This document shows, in pieces, positions 1 to 7,991 of a stretch of 64,000 bases of DNA (the first letter of the stretch is position 1; every line of letters begins with the position of its first letter). The stretch covers positions 1-64,000 of the forward strand of contig NZ_JBLBVM010000049.1 of assembly GCF_047250385.1 (NCBI RefSeq), given 5' to 3'. The DNA comes from Glaciecola sp047250385. Its GTDB lineage: Bacteria > Pseudomonadota > Gammaproteobacteria > Enterobacterales > Alteromonadaceae. The translations under genes were made by a program, and so were the position numbers. A model generated the notes under the pieces. The model was not told where the DNA came from. It searched no databases and was given only the letters and a program-made list of their open reading frames with translations.

Positions 1-108
1 GAAAACATCAAACAATACATTGATTATTACAACAACGAACGCATTAAGCTAAAACTAAAAGGCCTGAGTCCGACACAATATCGAAATCAGGCCTTGGTCG
101 CCGCTTAG
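1..108 (+). CDS. IS3-family transposase OrfB, C-terminal fragment
   Basis: The reading frame is open from base 1 and stops with TAG at 106-108, giving 35 residues. The tail contains YIDYYNNERIKLKLKGLSP and TQYR, the typical C-terminal signature of IS3-family integrase-type (DDE) transposases, in which a YNxxR-hLxxhSPxxYR block closes the rve domain. The catalytic residues lie upstream of the window, so intactness cannot be judged. The terminal inverted repeat follows within a few bases, consistent with OrfB being the last gene of the element. Confidence 0.8.
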   Translation, partial: ENIKQYIDYYNNERIKLKLKGLSPTQYRNQALVAA

Positions 109-111
109 AAA

Positions 112-138
112 TGAGTCCAACTTAATGGGGTCACTTCA
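112..138 (+). repeat. Right terminal inverted repeat of the IS3-family element
   Basis: About 27 bp right after the transposase stop; read on the minus strand it starts TGAAGTGACCCC. The outer end is assigned at 138 by the terminal CA. The matching left repeat is outside the window, so the length is approximate. Confidence 0.6.
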
Positions 139-312
139 TTCCGGCGCTTTTTTTATGTTTGTTAACCCATCCTAAATAACGTTGACACTTTTCAAACCTT
201 TTTGGAGAGTATCCTTAAGTTTGTTAATAACTATTTAAATCATAACTTACTCAAATACTTCAGATATCCTGCCTTGCTGGCTGAACTAAAGTCAATAAAT
301 GACACCAAGTGG

Positions 313-1329
313 CTATAAAGGATAGAACTCGTTATACCAATCCACAAACTTAGTAATTCCCTCATCTAAACCAATACTTGGTCGATAACCAACGTCTCTA
401 ACTAACGCCTCAACGTCTGCAAAAGTATCGGGTACATCACCTTGCTGCATAGGAAGCAAATTTTTCACTGCAGTCTTACCTAGTGCTTTCTCAATCGTTT
501 CAATAAAAGTAAGTAGATGAACTGGAGTTTGCGCACCAATGTTGTAAACACGCCAAGGACCTTTACTTGTGCTAGGCGAAGGTTTTTTTGCATCCCAATT
601 CTCATTATTTTGTGCCACGTTCATCATCGTTTTGACAACACCAGACACTATATCGTCTATGTAAGTAAAATCACGTCGGTGATTACCATAATTGTAAACA
701 TCAATTGGATCACCGTTTCTGATAGCTTTTGTGAACTTAAAGGGAGCCATATCAGGTCGGCCCCAAGGTCCGTAAACTGTGAAGAAGCGTAAACCAGTTG
801 TTGGTAAATTGTATAAATGGCTATATGTGTGGGCCATTAATTCATTTGCCTTTTTACTTGCTGCGTAAAGTGATACTGGATGATCCACGTTATCATCAAC
901 ACTGAACGGCATGGCTTCATTAGCCCCATAAACTGAGCTTGAAGAGGCATAGACCAAATGCTCAACATTGTTATGTCGACATCCTTCCAACACGTTCATA
1001 AAGCCAACTATGTTTGCATCGATATAGGCATGCGGATTTTCAATTGAGAACCTAACACCGGCTTGGGCTGCTAGATGGATGACTCGATCGAACTGATGTT
1101 CAGCAAATAAGGATTCCATTGCATCCCGATGCGCAATATCCATTTTAACAAACGAAAAATCATTTGCATTTTCATGATCATTTATCCAATTTATACGTGC
1201 ATCTTTTAACGAAGTGTCATAGTAATCATTGAGGTTATCTATGCCAATCACACTCATTTTCATATCGAGCAATTGGCGACAAGTGTGCGCTCCAATAAAA
1301 CCAGCAGCACCTGTAACTAATATTCTCAA
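313..1329 (-). CDS. UDP-glucuronate 4-epimerase (extended SDR)
   Basis: 338 residues, full length for the extended short-chain dehydrogenase family that interconverts UDP-glucuronate and UDP-galacturonate using bound NAD. The N-terminus has the dinucleotide-binding motif GAAGFIG (residues 7-13). The catalytic pair is YAASK (Tyr155, Lys159), preceded by the serine stretch at about 129-132. FFTVYGPWGRPDMAPFKF around residues 180-200 is characteristic of the UDP-GlcA epimerase subgroup rather than GalE. The start is a TTG chosen because AAGGA sits 7 bases upstream. It lies 27 bases downstream of the protease gene on the same strand. It would supply galacturonate for the polysaccharide encoded here. 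Family assignment is strong; the exact substrate is inferred. Confidence 0.88.
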   Translation of the reverse strand: MRILVTGAAGFIGAHTCRQLLDMKMSVIGIDNLNDYYDTSLKDARINWINDHENANDFSFVKMDIAHRDAMESLFAEHQFDRVIHLAAQAGVRFSIENPHAYIDANIVGFMNVLEGCRHNNVEHLVYASSSSVYGANEAMPFSVDDNVDHPVSLYAASKKANELMAHTYSHLYNLPTTGLRFFTVYGPWGRPDMAPFKFTKAIRNGDPIDVYNYGNHRRDFTYIDDIVSGVVKTMMNVAQNNENWDAKKPSPSTSKGPWRVYNIGAQTPVHLLTFIETIEKALGKTAVKNLLPMQQGDVPDTFADVEALVRDVGYRPSIGLDEGITKFVDWYNEFYPL

Positions 1330-1356
1330 GGTCTTTTCCTTTTTATGCTTTATAGT

Positions 1357-2160
1357 TTATAGCTCAATATCGTTAATTTTAGCCAACTTTCTAAGCTCTC
1401 TTACTGGAATGGCATAGCTAATACCACTCGGATTTGTCAGTGCGGCCTCTTTCCCTCCTGAAACGAACACTTTATTTATCACGCCTATTACTTCGTTAGT
1501 GCGACGATCAAACACTGGGCTACCGCTATTGCCTGGGTAAGCCGTGGCATCTAGTTGGTAGATCATAAAAGGCTTTTCCAAGCGCGCTAACATTTGTACA
1601 GTTAATTGGTCAGCGTTACTTGCGGGGTTAATATCGGGAGCAATTGCTGAAACAATGCCTTCATGAGTAGCGGGATATAGCCCTAGGACTGCGCCAATTG
1701 GAAAGCCAGTAAAAAAAATACGACTACCTTCATCTATCAATTTATCTTTCGCCAAGTTGAGTGCAGGTAGCTTATTTGTAGTAGATAAGATTGCAATATC
1801 ATGAACAGGATCGATTGCTAAGATCTTCATTTTATGGATGTAAGGATTAGGTCCTGAGCCACTAAGAGCCACATAATTTTGAACAATTGAAGGGTCAAGT
1901 TCCTTCCCCACAACATGATAATTAGTAACGATGTATTGTCCATTTCCAACAACAAAACCTGTCCCCAATAACTGAGGCGCTTTCGATTCCATCGGTGTAT
2001 ACAACGCAATGCCAACAACCGATGGTTTCACTAATTTTACTGAATCAACCAAACTAGGTGAACCGGTAGTTTGTTTATCCTCTTTTGCGATTGCAACCGC
2101 AGTCAGATTGCTAAAGAATAAACACGATAGAAAAACGAAACTAATTATTTTAATAGGCAT
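1357..2160 (-). CDS. Secreted trypsin-like serine protease
   Basis: 267 residues from the ATG at 2160. That start gives a clean Sec signal peptide (KIISFVFLSCLFFSNLTAVAIA) and has GAGA about 7 bases upstream; a longer open frame to 2280 has a poor N-terminus and runs into the divergent neighbour. The chymotrypsin-fold triad is visible: His82 in TNYHVV, Asp121 in DIAIL and Ser212 in GNSGSP, with GTGFVV near residue 67 as in DegP/HtrA-type domains. No PDZ domain follows, so this is a single-domain periplasmic protease rather than DegP. Substrate unknown. It is divergent from the ElyC-like gene and probably cotranscribed with the epimerase. Confidence 0.8.
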   Translation of the reverse strand: MPIKIISFVFLSCLFFSNLTAVAIAKEDKQTTGSPSLVDSVKLVKPSVVGIALYTPMESKAPQLLGTGFVVGNGQYIVTNYHVVGKELDPSIVQNYVALSGSGPNPYIHKMKILAIDPVHDIAILSTTNKLPALNLAKDKLIDEGSRIFFTGFPIGAVLGLYPATHEGIVSAIAPDINPASNADQLTVQMLARLEKPFMIYQLDATAYPGNSGSPVFDRRTNEVIGVINKVFVSGGKEAALTNPSGISYAIPVRELRKLAKINDIEL

Positions 2161-2235
2161 TTTATTTCTCATATTTCTGTTTGTAAGATAGGATAACGAA
2201 AACAACCCACCATTACCAAACTTAAAAAGAATACA

Positions 2236-3003
2236 GTGATAAAAGAAGCCGCTCATATACTCACCTCTCCGATTAACCAAACGCTAATTATCTTTGCCGT
2301 GATTGCACTACTGTATTGGCGTAATGTCGTTACCAAAATAACGGTTTGGATAACCATTGGGATAACCCTTTTATGGCTATATCTATGTGCTCAACCTTTT
2401 TTTAGCCAAATGTTGATGGCACCCATCGAGCAAGAATTTGCCTCAGTAAAAGCATCAGATAAAAGTTGGCAAAATGCGGACGCAATATGGGTTTTAGCCT
2501 GTCTACACTACAAAAACCCAGCACTCCCTGATGTTAGTCGCTGGAATCATTGTTCACTGCAAAGGTTAGTGCACACATATCAAATGTTCCAAGAAAAACC
2601 CAGCTTGATTTATGTAAGTGGAGGTGCCTTCACTGAAGACAAAGACTTTAGTTACGCCATTGAAGCAAAAGCATTTTTAGTTCGCCTTGGGGTTCCCGAA
2701 ACAATGATTAAAGTCGTAGATAAAGGCACAAATACAAAAGAAGAACTAATTGGACTACTAGCCGAACCTAGTATCGCTAAAATAAATAAATTAGCTATCG
2801 TGTCGTCATCTAGTCATGGAAGACGGCTTCACAAATTAATGGAACTAAATTCGCACCTAGAGTTTCAGTTTGTTCCCGTTGAACATTTTAACCTTAGCAA
2901 TCCATCGATTGGTCTTGGTTGGCCGAGTATCAATAGTATAAAAAAAAGTCAACGAGCCATTTATACTTATTTCGCCAATCTAGAAATAGCATTGTTTGAA
3001 TAA
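2236..3003 (+). CDS. ElyC/YdcF-like DUF218 membrane protein
   Basis: 255 residues from a GTG start. Two hydrophobic segments at roughly 16-50 anchor it in the inner membrane. The remainder is a DUF218 domain: ADAIWVLACL starts the first strand, LIYVSGG near residue 120 the second, and LAIVSSSSHGRR near 185-200 the conserved third block. Members such as E. coli ElyC affect peptidoglycan and lipid-carrier-dependent envelope synthesis, but the biochemical activity of the family is not settled. It is divergent from the protease with about 75 bases between starts. Its place beside polysaccharide genes fits a role in envelope glycan assembly, which is inference. Confidence 0.75.
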   Translation: MIKEAAHILTSPINQTLIIFAVIALLYWRNVVTKITVWITIGITLLWLYLCAQPFFSQMLMAPIEQEFASVKASDKSWQNADAIWVLACLHYKNPALPDVSRWNHCSLQRLVHTYQMFQEKPSLIYVSGGAFTEDKDFSYAIEAKAFLVRLGVPETMIKVVDKGTNTKEELIGLLAEPSIAKINKLAIVSSSSHGRRLHKLMELNSHLEFQFVPVEHFNLSNPSIGLGWPSINSIKKSQRAIYTYFANLEIALFE

Positions 3004-3116
3004 ACTCAATAAAAACAATCACAAAGTAGCTTGTGATAAGTAAAACCGCTACATATCAAGTATGTTTTACTATATCTATTATGTGCCTCAATACCCTGTT
3101 TAAAAATCAATGTGCC

Positions 3117-3122
3117 TATAAT
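3117..3122 (+). promoter_or_regulatory. Candidate sigma70 -10 element for the acyltransferase gene
   Basis: A perfect TATAAT lies 26 bases before the ATG at 3149, with AAAGG as ribosome binding site at 3136-3140. No good -35 hexamer is seen at the usual distance (CCTGTT-like sequence only), so the call rests on the -10 box. Confidence 0.4.
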
Positions 3123-3148
3123 CTATTTAGAACTAAAAGGGCTCATTC

Positions 3149-3994
3149 ATGAATATTCAATCAATACAGCAGTTTCTACAAGGCAACACAAGGACTCCTA
3201 AGAAGAAGTCCAAGTTAGTCATGTATGTAAAGAAACAATGGGGTGGATATAAGAAACTTAGAGAAGCTCATGAAATTAGCTATCACTTCTCCCAGTTCCT
3301 AACACCCGTTATCGCGAATACGGATTACAAAAAAGAATGTGTTTTTAAGCTTAGGCATAATGTCTATTGCGATGAACTCAATTTTGAGCCTGTTAGAGAA
3401 GACGGTTTAGAAAAAGATGAGTTTGATGCATATTCGGAATACAGCATGATCCAGCATATTAAATCTGAGACCTTTGCTGGAACTGTCCGAGTTGTCAGTC
3501 CACAAAAAGAGGGCCAATTACTCCCCATAGAAAAGTATTGCCTAGACACAATAACTGAATCACAGTATTCACCAACAAATTTTGAGCGTCACGAAATATG
3601 TGAAATTTCAAGATTGGCTGTACCAGCTGCATTTAGACGACGCAAAGCAGATAAATTTGTTGGCGCAGCAACAGGATCGATCAATCAATTTATTGAGTCA
3701 GATGCGGAATTACGATGCTTTCCGTTTATTGCAGTTGGTCTATATTTCGCTGCTGCAGCGCTTGTAATGAAATTGGGAAAAAAACATACCTATGTAATGA
3801 TGGAGCCTCGCCTAGCGAGAAGTATGGGTTATGTCGGTATTAAGTTTATACAAATTGGTCCGGTAGTCGATTACCATGGTAAGCGAGCGCCATACTACAT
3901 AAATCCATCCTTACTCGTCTCTACCTTGTCTAAAGGTTTTAAATGCATGTTAGAAAACATTAGAGAATGCATGAACGAACAAAAGATAAATTAA
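3149..3994 (+). CDS. PEP-CTERM/exosortase system-associated acyltransferase
   Basis: 281 residues. The sequence matches the N-acyl amino acid synthase-like family that accompanies XrtA loci (TIGR03694 as I recall it), distantly related to autoinducer synthases of the GNAT fold. Recognisable blocks are VFKLRHNVYCDELNF (about 66-80), the acidic segment DEFDAYSEY, TVRVV, and EISRLAVPAAFRRRK near residues 155-170. Cytoplasmic, with no signal peptide. The substrate is not established. It lies some 35 kb from the XrtA core in this window, although family members usually sit in or near such clusters. It is followed by a likely terminator, so it is probably monocistronic. Confidence 0.82.
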   Translation: MNIQSIQQFLQGNTRTPKKKSKLVMYVKKQWGGYKKLREAHEISYHFSQFLTPVIANTDYKKECVFKLRHNVYCDELNFEPVREDGLEKDEFDAYSEYSMIQHIKSETFAGTVRVVSPQKEGQLLPIEKYCLDTITESQYSPTNFERHEICEISRLAVPAAFRRRKADKFVGAATGSINQFIESDAELRCFPFIAVGLYFAAAALVMKLGKKHTYVMMEPRLARSMGYVGIKFIQIGPVVDYHGKRAPYYINPSLLVSTLSKGFKCMLENIRECMNEQKIN

Positions 3995-4005
3995 TTGACC
4001 AGAAG

Positions 4006-4050
4006 CGGCGTCGTAAATTAAGTTTGAGAAAATGACTCGATGCCGTTTTT
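4006..4050 (+). terminator. Rho-independent terminator after the acyltransferase gene
   Basis: The arms CGGCGTCG (4006-4013) and CGATGCCG (4038-4045) pair over 8 positions with one G-U pair and are followed directly by five T (4046-4050). The 24-base loop is longer than usual, which lowers confidence. Confidence 0.55.
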
Positions 4051-4079
4051 AGATTGATACATCATTTTTAAAAATAAAA

Positions 4080-4108
4080 TTGAGCTAAGTCTATCTTTAG
4101 TTTACATT
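4080..4108 (+). promoter_or_regulatory. Candidate promoter of the 4160-10691 operon
   Basis: TTGAGC (4080-4085) and TACATT (4103-4108) are separated by 17 bases, each matching four of six sigma70 consensus positions. It lies downstream of the terminator and about 50 bases before the first gene of a compact five-gene run. Confidence 0.35.
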
Positions 4109-4159
4109 TTAAGATTAAATGTGGATTAAATCTAACCAATTAAAAACTAGATTAAAAGA

Positions 4160-6217
4160 ATGCCCCCCATACTAGTCAAATTCAAAAAGGAAATTCCCAA
4201 AGCTGAATTAGAGCAAATGTGGAACCTGCTTTACAGTAAAGCCCGTCCCAACTTTTTTCTCTCATGGAACTGGATTGGTAATTGGTTAGACTCAATTAAA
4301 TCCCCCTACACTCTTTGTATTGCCAGCCAGAACGATTCTGTTGTTGGTTTAGGTATTCTAGTCGATAAAAAAATATTCAGAAACGGCTTCGTGCGATCTA
4401 AGCAACTCTTTTTGCATAAAACCGGCGAAGAAAAAACTGATCAAATTTGGATTGAGTACAACGATTTTTTACTTTCTGCAACAATTGAAAATGCGGTACG
4501 TACTGAAATTATAGAGCAAGTTCACAAGCAACTAGATTGGGATGAATTTGTTATCGGGGCATCGACACACAATGCACTGATTCCCTTTCGTACAATGAAT
4601 CTAAACGAAAACTTAGTCTGGCATAGCCATAGCTACCAAGTTAATTTAACTCGCCTACGGAACAAAAAGTTAGACTATTTAAGCACGCTTTCCAAGAATT
4701 CACGCTATCAAATAAACAGAAGTTTAAAAGCTTACAGAAAACGTGGCGAAATATCCTTATCAGTCGCAAAGACCGTAAAGGAAGGATTATGTTGGTTTGA
4801 AGAAGCTGCTCCGTTTCATATTTCTCGCTGGGAAAACACGATAGTTGGGAGTGGGTTTTCAAATCCAACTTTTGTTAAGTTTCATCAAAATTTGATTAAG
4901 AAAAATTTAGAAAGTGGCTCAATTGATATAATTAAAATTACCGCTGGAGATAGCGTAATTTGTTACTTGTACAACTTTATACAAGGTAATGACGTAAAGT
5001 TTTATTTATCTGCAAATAATTATGAAGAGACAGGCAGCGCCTTGAAACCAGGTTTAGTTGCTCATTACTTAGCAATTCAGCACTATATAAATAAAGGCTT
5101 TGAGCTCTATGACTTCATGGCGGGTGAGTCACAATATAAGCGTTCACTAGCATCTACTGCATCTCCTATCTTTTTGTGTGTTTTCAGTAAGAAGAAGCTT
5201 AAATTTACGCTTGAGAACAAGCTCAGGGAGTTAAAGCAACGTCATGTGAGCGGCAAAAAGAACATTAGTAAAACGCCTACAGTTAAATTTATTCTAACTG
5301 GTGGAAAAGAAAGTAATCAATCAAATAGTCCGCAATATATCGCTGCCTCAATAGTTGCATGTGAAGTTTCGTCTAAAGGCGAATTAAAACTCGTAAAAAC
5401 GGTTAACTATCAGCCACCAAGTGGGCTTCAAAATGAGAGTAGCAACGTTCTGTACAAATCAGGCAGTATTAATGATGATACTCTTAATGTCGTCACGGAA
5501 ACTGAAATTCACCAGTATCAGCTACCTGAGCTTGAATTGAAAAAGCAATATAGCCACCAGTCTTTTAATGATTTACACCATGTTGTTGAAAAGGGTGATG
5601 ACTTGTTCGTCGTGAACACCGGACTTGATTGTGTCACTCAGTTCTCTGCATTGTCAGGTGATGTAAATCACTTCAGTGCGCTAACAAAGAATAAGAGCTG
5701 CAGATTAAATGAAGATGTTGATTACAGACAGGTCCAGTCAACAAAACCGCATTTAGCTCATCCGAATTATGCTTTCTTTTTGAACGACAATTTATGGGCA
5801 ACCCGTTGTGACTTCATGGACGCGATTTGTTTAGATGCACCGGAACAAAGAATAAACATTGGTCACGATTTAGTTCATGATGGTGTTGTGTACAAAGACA
5901 ATATATTTTTTACAAATGTCGATGGCAGAATTTCAGTTTACGATACCAAATCTCTTTCGTTAAAAAGCGTTAGTAACCTTAACCATTTCATCCCTAATTT
6001 AAATGGCTGGTGTAGAGGTGTATTGCCAGTTTCCACAAATTTAGTCCTCGTCGGTATCAGTAAAATTAGGCAGTCAAAAAAGCACATAGTTAAATCAAAG
6101 TCTTATGCAAGAGTGATTCTAATTGATATTCATAAACACAAAAAAGTATGGGAATTAAATACGAGTGCAATTGGCATTGATGCCATTTTCAGCATTTTGC
6201 CAGGAGATAAAATATGA
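4160..6217 (+). CDS. BioF2/FemAB-type acyltransferase with a C-terminal propeller-like domain
   Basis: 685 residues, about twice the size of a lone BioF2-like (GNAT) protein. The N-terminal half (about 1-345) has the family pattern: FFLSWNWIGNWL near residue 34, LSKNSRYQINRSLKAYRKRG near 175-195, and the closing FELYDFMAGESQYKRSLA near 315-333, equivalent to the FDFGRSK-type block of FemAB proteins. The C-terminal half (about 380-685) has no transferase motif. It is strand-rich with DDLFVVNTGLDCV, LNDNLWATRCDFMDAI and HDGVVYKDNIFFTNVDGRI, which look like successive blades of a beta-propeller. Cytoplasmic. The stop overlaps the next start (ATGA), indicating translational coupling. N-terminal call fairly sure; propeller call is pattern-based. 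Confidence 0.65.
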   Translation: MPPILVKFKKEIPKAELEQMWNLLYSKARPNFFLSWNWIGNWLDSIKSPYTLCIASQNDSVVGLGILVDKKIFRNGFVRSKQLFLHKTGEEKTDQIWIEYNDFLLSATIENAVRTEIIEQVHKQLDWDEFVIGASTHNALIPFRTMNLNENLVWHSHSYQVNLTRLRNKKLDYLSTLSKNSRYQINRSLKAYRKRGEISLSVAKTVKEGLCWFEEAAPFHISRWENTIVGSGFSNPTFVKFHQNLIKKNLESGSIDIIKITAGDSVICYLYNFIQGNDVKFYLSANNYEETGSALKPGLVAHYLAIQHYINKGFELYDFMAGESQYKRSLASTASPIFLCVFSKKKLKFTLENKLRELKQRHVSGKKNISKTPTVKFILTGGKESNQSNSPQYIAASIVACEVSSKGELKLVKTVNYQPPSGLQNESSNVLYKSGSINDDTLNVVTETEIHQYQLPELELKKQYSHQSFNDLHHVVEKGDDLFVVNTGLDCVTQFSALSGDVNHFSALTKNKSCRLNEDVDYRQVQSTKPHLAHPNYAFFLNDNLWATRCDFMDAICLDAPEQRINIGHDLVHDGVVYKDNIFFTNVDGRISVYDTKSLSLKSVSNLNHFIPNLNGWCRGVLPVSTNLVLVGISKIRQSKKHIVKSKSYARVILIDIHKHKKVWELNTSAIGIDAIFSILPGDKI

Positions 6218-7950
6218 CCAAGAAGGTATTGGTTTTAGGCGAAGACACTCGCAGTTTTTTAACGGTAATTCGCTCATTAGGTAAACAGGGTTATTTGGTA
6301 GACGTTGTCTGTTATGATAAAAAATCACCTTCACTGCATTCAAAATATGTAAATCGGGCTCACTTTCTTAATTATCAAGCATACTCACAAACAGAATGGT
6401 TAAGCTGTTTATTAGAATTAGTTTATCAAGAAAATTATGACGCCCTTTTCCCCTGTGACGAACGCGCAATATTTCCCTTATACGAAAACCAATCATCTTT
6501 TCCACCAAGCTGCCAATTAGCCATTCCAAACCAAGAGGTTATAGAAAACCTTTTTGATAAAGAAAAAACAAAAAAAATTGCTATCAAATGCGAGATACCT
6601 GTTGCTCGAGGTGAGATTCTCACTATTAAAGATAAAAGCTACGGAGAACTTGCAGCTTTATTTGGCAATAAATTTGTAGTAAAGCCAACTTTATCCTTTA
6701 AATCTGAAACATTGTCGACACGTCAAAAAGTCGAGATTGTTGAAAACGATGAGCAATTGCGTGCTTACACCAAGCATGTCCATGAACGAGACGAATACCT
6801 CATTGAAGAATATTTCACTGGGGTCGGAGAAGGTGTAAGCTTGTTTGCCGTCGATGGTAAAGTCCAACATTTGTTTGCTCATACTCGCGTTAATGAGCCC
6901 AGAGCAGGCGGTGGAAGTTCATACCGCAAAGCGATTCCGGTAGATGCAGGCATGGGAGAGGCATGTATAAAGTTATGTGAAGCAACTAGATTCACTGGCG
7001 TTGGTATGTTTGAGTTCAAGAAGAACAGAACCACCGGCCTGTGGATTTTAATTGAAGTAAATGCTCGCTTTTGGGGGTCTTTACCTCTTGCTGTATTCGC
7101 TGGTATTGATTTCCCAGCGGATTATGCCAAGTATCTGTTTAATGAGTTTTCACCACATTCCCTGCCTAACAAGCAATATAAAGTAAATGCTTATGCAAGA
7201 AGCCTCAGTAACGATATATACGATTTGAAAGCTGAATTTGAATATGACTTGAAACATCAATCCACATTTTATGCCTTAGGTCGATTGAGCAAACGAATAC
7301 TCAGCTTTTTCCGCATATTTCACAATGAGCAAATTGATAGTTACGACAAACTTGATCCGGCACCATTTAAGCATGAGGTAAAACAGTTTTGGCAAGCAAC
7401 TATCGGTGGAAAATTCAAACAAAAATTTACCGACCCTTCAGATGCCGAAATGCAAAGGTTAATGCGGCTGTTACACATTAAAAATGATATTTCGATTAAA
7501 TTTATTTGCTACGGCAATATCATGCGCAGCCCTATGGCAGCGAAAACCTTGTCTATTTTGGCGAGCGAAGTAGACTTAACATGGGCTATTGATTCCTATG
7601 GATTTCATCAAAACCAACAGCGAAAAAGTCCAGACGAATGTGTTATGGGTGCGAAAAATATAGGGGTTTGTTTAACAGAGCATCGTTCAAAGTGGTTACC
7701 ACAGCATGAAATAGACCCTGAACACGATATTATTTTTATTTTTGATGATAAAAACATGAGTCAGATAGAAAGCTTTTACGATTGTAAATATTTGTTTAAT
7801 CTTGCACACTTTGTACCTCGAGGACTCGGTAAGCATAATGAGATCGCAGATCCATATGGGAACGGTGATGAGGCAGTGAAGTATTGCTATTTATTGATTG
7901 TTGAAGCCGTCAAAAACTTTTTTGAATCGCATTTAAAGAACAATTCATAA
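6214..7950 (+). CDS. ATP-grasp ligase fused to a low-molecular-weight protein tyrosine phosphatase
   Basis: 578 residues in two clear modules. Residues 1 to about 400 are an ATP-grasp enzyme of the carboxylate-amine ligase type: KFVVKP (153-158) is the ATP-binding lysine strand, EEYFTGVGEGVSL (198-210) the middle block, and ILIEVNARFWGSLPLA (278-293) the metal-binding Glu/Asn block. Residues about 425-578 are a low-molecular-weight phosphatase: the P-loop C-X5-R-S reads CYGNIMRSP (Cys432, Arg438) and the general acid is in DPYG (Asp546). The canonical second Cys of the loop is Met here. It overlaps the previous gene by 4 bases. Family knowledge predicts ligation of a small molecule plus phosphate removal; both substrates are unknown. 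The BY-kinase at 56325 is one possible phosphatase partner. Confidence 0.8.
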   Translation: MTKKVLVLGEDTRSFLTVIRSLGKQGYLVDVVCYDKKSPSLHSKYVNRAHFLNYQAYSQTEWLSCLLELVYQENYDALFPCDERAIFPLYENQSSFPPSCQLAIPNQEVIENLFDKEKTKKIAIKCEIPVARGEILTIKDKSYGELAALFGNKFVVKPTLSFKSETLSTRQKVEIVENDEQLRAYTKHVHERDEYLIEEYFTGVGEGVSLFAVDGKVQHLFAHTRVNEPRAGGGSSYRKAIPVDAGMGEACIKLCEATRFTGVGMFEFKKNRTTGLWILIEVNARFWGSLPLAVFAGIDFPADYAKYLFNEFSPHSLPNKQYKVNAYARSLSNDIYDLKAEFEYDLKHQSTFYALGRLSKRILSFFRIFHNEQIDSYDKLDPAPFKHEVKQFWQATIGGKFKQKFTDPSDAEMQRLMRLLHIKNDISIKFICYGNIMRSPMAAKTLSILASEVDLTWAIDSYGFHQNQQRKSPDECVMGAKNIGVCLTEHRSKWLPQHEIDPEHDIIFIFDDKNMSQIESFYDCKYLFNLAHFVPRGLGKHNEIADPYGNGDEAVKYCYLLIVEAVKNFFESHLKNNS

Positions 7951-7991
7951 TAGCAACACAGAACAACCAAAAACTAAGTAAGTGAAAATAA

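Larger units (their letters stand above)
1..138 (+). mobile_element. Right end of an IS3-family insertion sequence (truncated by window edge)
   Basis: The left edge of the window enters an insertion sequence. It holds the last codons of a transposase followed by a terminal repeat whose reverse complement begins TGAAGTGACCCC and ends TTGGACTCA, a pattern common at IS3-family (IS150-like) ends. The element probably ends at base 138, where the outermost CA dinucleotide lies. The left end and target duplication are outside the window. It differs from the complete IS at 34801-36033, whose termini are unrelated. Confidence 0.75.

Noticed and set aside
182..210. Perfect TTGACA as a -35 box
   Set aside because: No -10 hexamer at 16-18 bases, and any transcript would be antisense to the epimerase gene.
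2161..2280. Longer N-terminus for the protease gene
   Set aside because: The extension would bury the signal peptide, overlap the divergent gene and lacks a ribosome site; ATG 2160 is preferred.
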